63,468 bases of DNA from Pirellulales bacterium (GTDB lineage Bacteria; Planctomycetota; Planctomycetia; Pirellulales; JADZDJ01), in the NCBI GenBank assembly GCA_035499655.1, contig DATJYL010000179.1:1-63468 (forward strand), written 5' to 3'. Within the stretch, counting starts at the first letter, position 1, and the number at the start of each line of letters is the position of its first letter. Below the pieces are notes generated by a model. That model worked only from the letters and a program-made list of their open reading frames with translations, did no database searches and had not been told where the DNA came from. Made by a program: the position numbers and the translations under genes. This document shows, one piece after another, positions 23,385-30,634 of the stretch.

Positions 23385-26300
23385 TCAGGGTTCAGGGTTC
23401 AGCAATTCGGTTCTGCGCTCTACAGCGGGGCTGATCCCACGCTTGCGGTTTAGCACCAAAGAATCCGTGATCGAAGGCTCGGACACCGGTTTTGGAATTT
23501 CAGCCGCATCAACGTGTGTGTTAGCCAGCCCATTTCCATTGGAAGCAACGACAGCGGTGGTATTGGCAACGACCGTGTCGGCCGATGACCTTCGGACCAC
23601 CGGCTTTGCTGCCCTGCGAACCCGTACCCGGTGTGCATACTCCCGCACCGGCCGCAAGCTGACAATGTTGATCGACCACCGACCGACAAACCGCGCCAAC
23701 CACGATGCAAACAGCGGCGTGCCGCCTAGCCAATCGATGGTCGAGAAAAACACCGGTGTCAAAAATATGCCAAACACCGTCACGCCCAGCATGCCGCTGA
23801 ATACCGCGGTGCCCAGCGTGCGCCGCATTTCCGCGCCGGCGCCGGTGGCCAACATCAGCGGCAGCACGCCTAAAATAAACGCCAGCGAAGTCATAATGAT
23901 GGGCCGCAACCGCAAATGGCACGCTTCCAACGTGGCCTGACGGCGCGATTCCCCTTCTTCCCGTCGATGCTTGGCGAATTCCACAATCAAAATCGCGTTT
24001 TTGCTGGCCAATCCCACCAGCACCACAAAGCCGATGCGCGTGAAAATATTGATGTCCATCGCCGCCATCCGCACCCCAACAATGGCGCTGAGCAGGCACA
24101 TCGGCACGACCAGAATCACCGCCATCGGCAGCGACCAACTTTCGTATTGCGCCGCCAGCACCAAAAACACCATCACCACCGCCAGCCCGAAAATCACCAT
24201 CGCCGTGTTTCCGGCCAGCAATTCCAAATAGGCCATGTCGGTCCATTCGAAGGTCATCGACGGCGGCAATACGTCCTTCGCCGTCTTCGCCATCATTTCA
24301 ATGGCATCCGCCGAACTGACCCCCGGCAAGCCTGTGCCGTTGACAGGCGCCGACGGGTAGCTATTGTAGCGCGAGATAAGCAGCGGCCCGTTCACTTGCT
24401 GAATGCTCGCCAGCGAACCCAGCGGCACCATGTCGCCGGAGTGGCTGCGAACTTCCAGCCGCGGCAGGTCTTCAATGCGGTCGCGGAATTGCGGCTCCGC
24501 TTGCACAATTACTTCCCACGTGCGCCCGAACAAATTGAAATCGTTGACGTACAAAGAGCCCTGGTAAATTTGCAACGTGTCGGCAAAATCTCGCAGCGTA
24601 ACCCCCTTTTCCATGCACTCGTGGATGTCCGGCTCAATTTTTAGCTGCGGCACGTTCGCCCGGAACGGGGAAGGAAAAACCATGATTTTCCCAGGGTTCT
24701 GCTGCGACGCCGCCGCGACCAAATTTTCGGTTTGTTCCTGCAACTTATTCGGACCTAAATCCCCGCGGTCTTCCACCATCAGCATGAACCCGCCGGCCCG
24801 CCCCACGCCGCGCACCGGTGGCGGCGGAAACACCATTACTTGGGCGTCGTAAATTTTGGCGGCGAATTGCTGCGTCAACGAAGCGATGATTCGATCGCTC
24901 GATAAACTCGGATCGCGCCGCTCCGAATAATCCTGCAACCCGATAAATACCGAGCCGAAGTTCGAGCCAAACGCGCTCAGCACGAACGACATGCCGGTGA
25001 TCGCCGATGCATGTTTCACGCCCGGCGTATGCTGCGCGATGTCACTGAGCTGGGCCATCACTTTTTCGCTGCGCTCCATTGAAGCCGAATCTGGCAACTG
25101 CACGTTGCACAGCAAGTAACCCATGTCTTGGCCGGGAATAAATCCCTTGGGCGTGTGTTCCAAATCTTGGTACGTCAAATACAGCAGCCCGCCATAAAGC
25201 AATAACACGACCGGCGTGACATACAGCATCAGCCCGACGATCCAGGTGTATCCAATGCTTAGGCCGTTGAAGAATAGATTGAATCCGGCAAACAACAGCG
25301 CCAGCAGCCGGTTCAGCGGCCAACTGACAATGCCGCCTCCCACGGCCCCTAATGCCGCGGCAATATACGGCATCATTTCCGGTCCCACGCCATGCGATTG
25401 CAACCAGCCCGACAGATGCGGCGTCAAATACTCCCACCCAGCCCAGCCGCCTGCAATGACAAACGCCGGCCACGGCAGCGGCGGTGTGGTATGTTTGCGT
25501 TTCTTGTCAATCGGCTTGAGCAGCAGTGCCGCCAGCGCCGGACTAAGCGTGAGCGAATTAAACGCCGAAATCACCGTCGATACTGAAATCGTCAGCGCAA
25601 ATTGCCGGAAGAATTGTCCTGTGATGCCGCTAATGAAAGCGCAAGGCACAAACACGGCGCTCAGCACCAGCCCCACGGCAATCACCGGCCCAGAGACCTG
25701 ATCCATCGCCTTAATGGTCGCCTCGCGCGGCGGCAGGCCCGTTTCAATGTGATGCTCCACCGCCTCGACCACCACGATGGCATCGTCCACCACAATGCCA
25801 ATCGCCAGCACCAATCCAAACAGCGTTAGGTTATTTAAGCTGAATCCCAGCGCGGCCATGGCGACAAACGTGCCGATAATCGCCACCGGCACGGCCACCA
25901 TAGGAATCAGCGACGACCGCCAGTTTCGCAAAAATATCAGCACCACCACCGCCACCAAGGCCACGGCGTCGCGCAAAGTTTTAAACACCTCGTTGATCGA
26001 TTCCCGCGTGTACGGCGTGGTGTCGAACGCAACTTCCCACTTCACCCCTTCCGGAAAACTCCTTTCCAGGTCGTGCATTTTCGAAATCACCTGGTCGTAC
26101 GTTTCGAGCGCATTGGCGTCCGGCAATTGAAAAATCGCCAAAAACACGGTCGGCTTGCCGTCCAGCTTCACGTCGACGTCTTCGTTCTTCGAGCCCAACT
26201 GCACACGACCAATGTCTTTAATGCGGACGTTATCTCCGCGGCCGTCGGTTTTTATAATAATGTTTTCGAACTGCTCGACGTCGCTCAGCCGCCCCAGCGT

Positions 26301-27014
26301 ACTCATCGTGATTTCAAAATCTTGCTTGCTTTGCACCGGCGGCGCGCCAATCATGCCGGTGGCCACTTGCTGGTTCTGCTCGTGAATGGCACGCACCACG
26401 TCGCCGGCGCTTAAGTTTCGGGCGGCCAGCTTGTTCGGATCGACCCAAATCCGCATGCTGTAATCGCGTTCGCCGAACAGCTTCACGTCGCTAATGCCGT
26501 CCAGCCGCGACAGCTCGTCACGAATTTGCATTAAAGCGAAATTGCTGAGATACAATTGGTCGTACCGCTGTTCGTCCGTCGTCGTGATGGCCAAGCCCAC
26601 CAGAATATCGGGAGATTGCTTTTTCACCGTCACGCCCGTTTGCCGAATGACGTCGGGCAGCGACGGCAGCGCCAAATTGACGCGGTTTTGCACCAACACC
26701 TGGGCCATGTTCAAATCGATGCCGTGCCGAAACGTCACCGTCAACGTGTAAGAACCGTCGTTGGTGCTGTTGGACGACATGTAGTACATGCCTTCCACGC
26801 CGTCGACTTGCTCTTCGATGGGAGCCGCCACCGAAGTCGAAACATCCAGCGCGCTGGCGCCCGGATAATTGCATGTGACCTGAATGGTCGGCGGCGTGAT
26901 TGTCGGAAATTGCGCAATCGGCAAATGGAACAAACTGATGGCGCCGGCCAGCGTGATCACAATGGATAGCACCGAGGCGAAAATCGGCCGGTCGATAAAA
27001 AATCGAGAAATCAA
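23385..27014 (-). CDS. RND efflux pump permease (HAE1/AcrB type), first copy
   Basis: The 1209-residue product is a close paralogue of the downstream permease and has the same architecture: TM1 FFIDRPIFASVLSIVITLAG, porter region MSSNSTNDGSYTLTVTFRHG, proton-relay GIVVDDAIVVVEAVEHH, and GLASKNAILIVEFAKHRRE. It also carries the inserted hydrophobic block between TM6 and TM7 (WPAFVIAGGWAGWEYL and MMPYIAAALGAVGGGIVSWP). The C-terminal tail beyond TM12 is long, about 90 residues. Its last part (VLNRKRG and LLNPEP) is encoded by two dispersed intergenic repeats, GCTTGCGGTTTAGC and GGGTTCAG, so the reading frame has been extended into repeat DNA. Two permeases with one adaptor recall the MdtBC heteromeric pump, but heteromerisation is only inferred. 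Confidence 0.95.
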   Translation of the reverse strand: MISRFFIDRPIFASVLSIVITLAGAISLFHLPIAQFPTITPPTIQVTCNYPGASALDVSTSVAAPIEEQVDGVEGMYYMSSNSTNDGSYTLTVTFRHGIDLNMAQVLVQNRVNLALPSLPDVIRQTGVTVKKQSPDILVGLAITTTDEQRYDQLYLSNFALMQIRDELSRLDGISDVKLFGERDYSMRIWVDPNKLAARNLSAGDVVRAIHEQNQQVATGMIGAPPVQSKQDFEITMSTLGRLSDVEQFENIIIKTDGRGDNVRIKDIGRVQLGSKNEDVDVKLDGKPTVFLAIFQLPDANALETYDQVISKMHDLERSFPEGVKWEVAFDTTPYTRESINEVFKTLRDAVALVAVVVLIFLRNWRSSLIPMVAVPVAIIGTFVAMAALGFSLNNLTLFGLVLAIGIVVDDAIVVVEAVEHHIETGLPPREATIKAMDQVSGPVIAVGLVLSAVFVPCAFISGITGQFFRQFALTISVSTVISAFNSLTLSPALAALLLKPIDKKRKHTTPPLPWPAFVIAGGWAGWEYLTPHLSGWLQSHGVGPEMMPYIAAALGAVGGGIVSWPLNRLLALLFAGFNLFFNGLSIGYTWIVGLMLYVTPVVLLLYGGLLYLTYQDLEHTPKGFIPGQDMGYLLCNVQLPDSASMERSEKVMAQLSDIAQHTPGVKHASAITGMSFVLSAFGSNFGSVFIGLQDYSERRDPSLSSDRIIASLTQQFAAKIYDAQVMVFPPPPVRGVGRAGGFMLMVEDRGDLGPNKLQEQTENLVAAASQQNPGKIMVFPSPFRANVPQLKIEPDIHECMEKGVTLRDFADTLQIYQGSLYVNDFNLFGRTWEVIVQAEPQFRDRIEDLPRLEVRSHSGDMVPLGSLASIQQVNGPLLISRYNSYPSAPVNGTGLPGVSSADAIEMMAKTAKDVLPPSMTFEWTDMAYLELLAGNTAMVIFGLAVVMVFLVLAAQYESWSLPMAVILVVPMCLLSAIVGVRMAAMDINIFTRIGFVVLVGLASKNAILIVEFAKHRREEGESRRQATLEACHLRLRPIIMTSLAFILGVLPLMLATGAGAEMRRTLGTAVFSGMLGVTVFGIFLTPVFFSTIDWLGGTPLFASWLARFVGRWSINIVSLRPVREYAHRVRVRRAAKPVVRRSSADTVVANTTAVVASNGNGLANTHVDAAEIPKPVSEPSITDSLVLNRKRGISPAVERRTELLNPEP

Positions 27015-27108
27015 GTTCGCCTCGCTGGTCTGACTCAGAAATCAGCAACGAACCACGGCGATCAATACAAACTGCTACGGGTAATCGCTAATTGCTAACC
27101 GCTGGCTT

Positions 27109-28326
27109 CTAATTGCTCGCCGTCGATGTCACCATCTTCGGTTCCACGACCACGCCTGGCCGCACGCGCTGCAATCCGCTCACCACCACGCGCTCGCCAG
27201 CGGAAATGCCCTTCAATATGACACGCTGGGTTCCCTGCAAGCGGCCAATTTCCACCGGCCGGTACACTATTTTGTTTTGATCGTCCACCACGTAAATGAA
27301 TTTTTTATCCTGATCGGACCCCAACGCCTGCTCCGGAATCGTCAGCGCCTGATACGGCTCACCGAGCGGTAGCCGAATGCGCGCATACAATCCCGGCAAA
27401 ATCGCCCGCTTGGAATTCGGAAACTCGCCGCGCACTTCCAAGGTTCCCGTGCCCGTATCCAGATGGTTGTCGATGAAGCTCACATTCCCCGGGTGCGGAA
27501 AACCATCTTCATTCACTAAACCCATCAGGACCGCAACCTGTCCTTTTTCGTTGGTTTTCACCATCCCTTTGGCAACGTAGGAATGAACCTTCACCAGCAA
27601 TCGTTCATCCACGCCGAAGGTGGCGTAAATGGGGTCCAAGGCCACGATCGTCGTCAATACCGTGTCATCCGCTTTCACCAGGTTGCCTTGATCGTACATC
27701 GTGCGGCTCAATCGGCCGCTAATCGGCGCCGTAATCTTGGTGTAACTCAAATTCAGTTTCGCCAAATCCAAACTCGCTTTGGCCACACCCACGGCAGCGT
27801 CAGCTTCCGACTGGTCGCCAATCACCTGATCGTATTGCTCCTGGCTGATGGTGTGGTTGGGCAACATCAGCTTAGCCCGCTGCATGTCTAAATTCAGCCG
27901 ATTCAAATGCGCCTCAGCCTGCGAAACGTTGCTTTGCGCGCGATCGACTTCCGCCTGATACGGCCGCGGATCGATTTCGTACAATAAATCCCCTTCCTTC
28001 ACGTCCGCCCCTTCCGTGAAATAAATCTTGTCCAAATACCCCGTCACACGCGGCCGAATATCAATCGTCGGCTTGGCCATCGTGCGGCCTGTGAAGTCTT
28101 CATACTCAGTCACCTCCGAAGTCGTTGGCATACTGACCAACACTTCCGGCGGCTTGGGTGACGGTTGTCCCGGCGCTCCGCCTCCTGCGGGCCCGCCAGC
28201 GGCCGCTCCCGGCGCCCCGTTGCCTTGCGAAGGCATAATTTTATCACACCCGGCCAGCACAAAGCCGGCCAGTGTAAAACCGCTAACAAACATTAGCAAT
28301 CGTTTGTGATTTCCCAAAGCAAACAC
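27109..28326 (-). CDS. RND efflux periplasmic adaptor subunit (AcrA-like lipoprotein)
   Basis: The 405-residue product is a membrane-fusion protein linking an RND permease to an outer-membrane channel. A lipoprotein signal ends in the lipobox LAGC at about residues 23-26. Then come a Pro/Gly-rich spacer, the barrel-sandwich half PRVTGYLDKIYFTEGADVKE, a helical hairpin (AEVDRAQSNVSQAEAHLNRL), the second lipoyl half (LSYTKITAPISGRLSRTMYD) and the beta-barrel/membrane-proximal parts (TLEVRGEFPNSKRAILPGLY, ISAGERVVVSGLQRVRPG). The start is GTG at 28326; an ATG eleven codons in would still keep the signal. It lies 23 bp after tetR and 94 bp before the first permease, so it belongs to one operon. 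Confidence 0.94.
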   Translation of the reverse strand: MFALGNHKRLLMFVSGFTLAGFVLAGCDKIMPSQGNGAPGAAAGGPAGGGAPGQPSPKPPEVLVSMPTTSEVTEYEDFTGRTMAKPTIDIRPRVTGYLDKIYFTEGADVKEGDLLYEIDPRPYQAEVDRAQSNVSQAEAHLNRLNLDMQRAKLMLPNHTISQEQYDQVIGDQSEADAAVGVAKASLDLAKLNLSYTKITAPISGRLSRTMYDQGNLVKADDTVLTTIVALDPIYATFGVDERLLVKVHSYVAKGMVKTNEKGQVAVLMGLVNEDGFPHPGNVSFIDNHLDTGTGTLEVRGEFPNSKRAILPGLYARIRLPLGEPYQALTIPEQALGSDQDKKFIYVVDDQNKIVYRPVEIGRLQGTQRVILKGISAGERVVVSGLQRVRPGVVVEPKMVTSTASN

Positions 28327-28349
28327 GTCTTGGTTCTCGAAAGTTGTGA

Positions 28350-29036
28350 TTAATTTTTAAGCTCTGCGCACAATCCGCGCCGCTTGAGTTCCCGCGGGGA
28401 AAGAATTCCGCGGAACACCACGTCGATAATGTTGTCCGCCTCCACATCCACCGAGATGGGCCGCCCGCTGAAATAATTCATAAAAATCGTCCCGTACAGC
28501 AAACTCCCCAGCACGTCGGTAATGCGTTCGGCCGGAATCTTGCGTACTCGATCTTGTGCCATCAGGTCTCGGTAAAACGCCTGCCAGCGCTCCGCATTCA
28601 TCGCCCGATGTTCGATGAACGTGGGCCGCGTGCGATCCTTGAACAAAGCACGCTCTTGAATCAGCAATTCCACGAAGCCGGGGTTCTCGGCAAAAAACGC
28701 GAGAAACTCCCGCACACCAATGATCAACTGTTCCAGCGGATCTTCAATTTGCACCATCCGCGCATCAATCCGCTGACACAGCATCCGCATCACTCGGTCG
28801 GCCGCCGCTAAAAAAAGTTCGCGCTTGCTGGGAAAGTGCCGATACACCGTCCCCTTTCCCACGCCCACCGTTTCCGCTAGCAGCGTCGTGTCGGTCTTGT
28901 CGTAACCGCGCTCGGCAAACAGCCGAGCAGCCTGGGTTAGAATCTCCTCGCAACGCGCCGCACATTGCGGATCATCAACAGCGCGTTTCGACGAACTTTT
29001 CCCGGTCGTTTTTGCCGGCATTGCCATGTAAGCCAT
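28350..29036 (-). CDS. TetR/AcrR-family transcriptional regulator
   Basis: The 228-residue product has the TetR N-terminal HTH at about 30-75 (ILTQAARLFAERGYDKTDTT, LLAETVGVGKGTVYRHFPSK) and an all-helical ligand-binding C-terminal part (LIIGVREFLAFFAENPGFVE, VLGSLLYGTIFMNYFSG). It is the first gene of the efflux operon and most likely represses its own operon until an effector binds. An inverted repeat at 29055-29070, just upstream of the start, is a good operator candidate. The N-terminal 20 residues are basic and precede the domain; the start could also be the second Met, MPAK. Confidence 0.93.
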   Translation of the reverse strand: MAYMAMPAKTTGKSSSKRAVDDPQCAARCEEILTQAARLFAERGYDKTDTTLLAETVGVGKGTVYRHFPSKRELFLAAADRVMRMLCQRIDARMVQIEDPLEQLIIGVREFLAFFAENPGFVELLIQERALFKDRTRPTFIEHRAMNAERWQAFYRDLMAQDRVRKIPAERITDVLGSLLYGTIFMNYFSGRPISVDVEADNIIDVVFRGILSPRELKRRGLCAELKN

Positions 29037-29054
29037 CCCACACTTTAGAGCGGA

Positions 29055-29070
29055 CTGACTGGTCAGTCAG
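29055..29070. promoter_or_regulatory. Candidate TetR operator
   Basis: CTGACTG-GT-CAGTCAG is a perfect 7-bp inverted repeat with a 2-bp centre, located 18 bp upstream of the tetR start. Tetrads of TGACTGGTCAGTCA type are common operators of TetR-family efflux regulators. Its position between the likely promoter and the first gene fits autoregulation of the whole tetR-adaptor-permease operon. Binding is inferred, not shown. Confidence 0.65.
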
Positions 29071-29371
29071 CTTACAATTATCCACACTTTCGGTTGCCAA
29101 GTCAATCGAATTTGCTGCCTTTCCCCGCAAGCGTAGATAGGATCGCCTGAAAGACACAACTGGTGTCGGAAAAATCATTTACGTCGATGCCGCGAGTCGG
29201 AGCCGCTGAAATGATTTCGGAAAGCCGACATGCGATCGAGGCCGGTTGTAATGTAGCGCCAGCGGAGTTGGCAGCAATTCGGGCCACGCGCACTGCTGTC
29301 AACGATTTTTTAGAAAAGATTTTCGGCCAATGAAAGCCACGCCCGGAAGGATGTGTGGCTGATGGCCAGCT
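29071..29371. other. Intergenic region upstream of tetR
   Basis: About 300 bp between the operator candidate and the stop of the outer-membrane protein gene. A short minus-strand frame (29102-29302) has no recognisable pattern or ribosome-binding site. I see no RNA gene. The region should contain the efflux-operon promoter. Confidence 0.45.
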
Positions 29372-30475
29372 CTAGAAGTACACGCCCGTTTTCAGACCCA
29401 CGGTGTACATCGTCGAGTTCGGCTGAAGCCAGCCGTCCGAAATGGCCGATTGCGCCCAGCTCATCACTTCAAAAAACGCCCCCACAAACAACCGCTTTCC
29501 GCGCACTCCGGCTTCGGCCTCCGCCTCCAGCCCAGGCTTCGGATACAGCGTCACTGATGGAATTACATCGGCATTTTGCAAAGTGAAGGCCGTCAGTCCA
29601 ATGCGTCCCGCGGCGTACCATTCCAAATCGGCCTGCGGATTGTGCCGCGTTTCGATTCCCAAATACGGATAAAGGGTCCACCACGTCTCCTGATAACCCA
29701 AAACAAAGCTCCCCTCTTCCGTAAAAGCGTTCGGTAACACGCGATACCAAAGGCGGCTGCCCAAGCCCACGTAAAAGTCGATTCGCGGAAGCGTTTCCGG
29801 TTCAAACAAATATTCGTATTCGACCCGGCCACCCAGGTAATTGGTGTGTGACGAAAGCGGCTCGATGTCGCCGCCGCCAAAATCGACGTCCGAGCCCGAA
29901 TGTACCTGACTGCCGAAAAACTCCGCCCGAAATCGATTGTGTTCCGCGCGCCATTGATAACCCACCGTATATAGCGGCCCTTCTTCCGTCTCAAAATTCG
30001 CCCCATCGACGGTCTCGTTCCAATGAAAATATTCGATCTTCGTATACCAAGACGATTCGAGCCCGCATCCCGCCGGACATGTCATGGGCGTCGGACAAAC
30101 CGTCGGCGGCACATAATCAATCGCCGGCTGTTGGGTCGCCCACGTCGGATTAGAATACGGCGCTGGAACCTGCGCTACGACAACCGGCACGGGCACAAGC
30201 GCTGGACCGGGCGCAGGACTGGACAGTGCAGCAATCGGCGGCACTGGATTGGAAGTCGCTGGATTAGGCAACGCGACGATTTCCGGCCCGGCGGGCCCTT
30301 GCGTCTGCGCTGGCTCATCGAGCAGTCGAAATGTATCCGCGGAATTCGGCGTCCCGTACCCGGCGTAATCAAACGCCAACACAGGAGCGCAAAGTATGGC
30401 TGCAACGGCAACCAAAACGGCCGCGATTCGGGCAACCTGTACTACACCGGCACGAATGTGCGAAGAGATGTTCAT
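29372..30475 (-). CDS. Predicted outer-membrane beta-barrel protein
   Basis: I do not recognise a named family member, but the architecture is clear. The 367-residue product has a long signal peptide (VARIAAVLVAVAAILCAPVL, then AFDYAG), a Pro/Val/Ala-rich low-complexity linker (residues about 50-115), a CPTPMTCPAGCG cysteine cluster, and from about residue 140 a series of alternating amphipathic strands rich in Tyr, Trp and Phe (SSWYTKIEYFHWNE, GPLYTVGYQWRAEHNRFRAE, IDFYVGLGSRLWYRVLPN, ETWWTLYPYLGIETR). It ends in TVGLKTGVYF, and a terminal Phe is typical of barrel proteins inserted by BamA. It is transcribed divergently from the YncE/phosphoesterase gene. Function, such as porin or surface structure, is unknown. 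Confidence 0.72.
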   Translation of the reverse strand: MNISSHIRAGVVQVARIAAVLVAVAAILCAPVLAFDYAGYGTPNSADTFRLLDEPAQTQGPAGPEIVALPNPATSNPVPPIAALSSPAPGPALVPVPVVVAQVPAPYSNPTWATQQPAIDYVPPTVCPTPMTCPAGCGLESSWYTKIEYFHWNETVDGANFETEEGPLYTVGYQWRAEHNRFRAEFFGSQVHSGSDVDFGGGDIEPLSSHTNYLGGRVEYEYLFEPETLPRIDFYVGLGSRLWYRVLPNAFTEEGSFVLGYQETWWTLYPYLGIETRHNPQADLEWYAAGRIGLTAFTLQNADVIPSVTLYPKPGLEAEAEAGVRGKRLFVGAFFEVMSWAQSAISDGWLQPNSTMYTVGLKTGVYF

Positions 30476-30634
30476 AAGGGCCGCGTACCGTACCTCGTCC
30501 GCGATCCAAGTGCGACCCCAATTTAGGGGTCGCTGCTAGCTATTCACACTGCTAGCGTCTTGCACTCTAATGACGTTTGATTTTGCGCACCGCAGATTCT
30601 TTCCACACTATCATTTTTGTTCGCAATCCCACTC

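Noticed and set aside
22073-23434. A 453-codon plus-strand open frame opposite the second RND permease
   Set aside because: It is His/Arg/Gln-rich without any family pattern and lies fully antisense to a convincing AcrB-type gene; long antisense frames are expected from GC-biased codons.
29102-29302. Minus-strand 66-codon frame between tetR and the outer-membrane protein gene
   Set aside because: No start context or protein-like pattern; it lies in the probable promoter region of the efflux operon.
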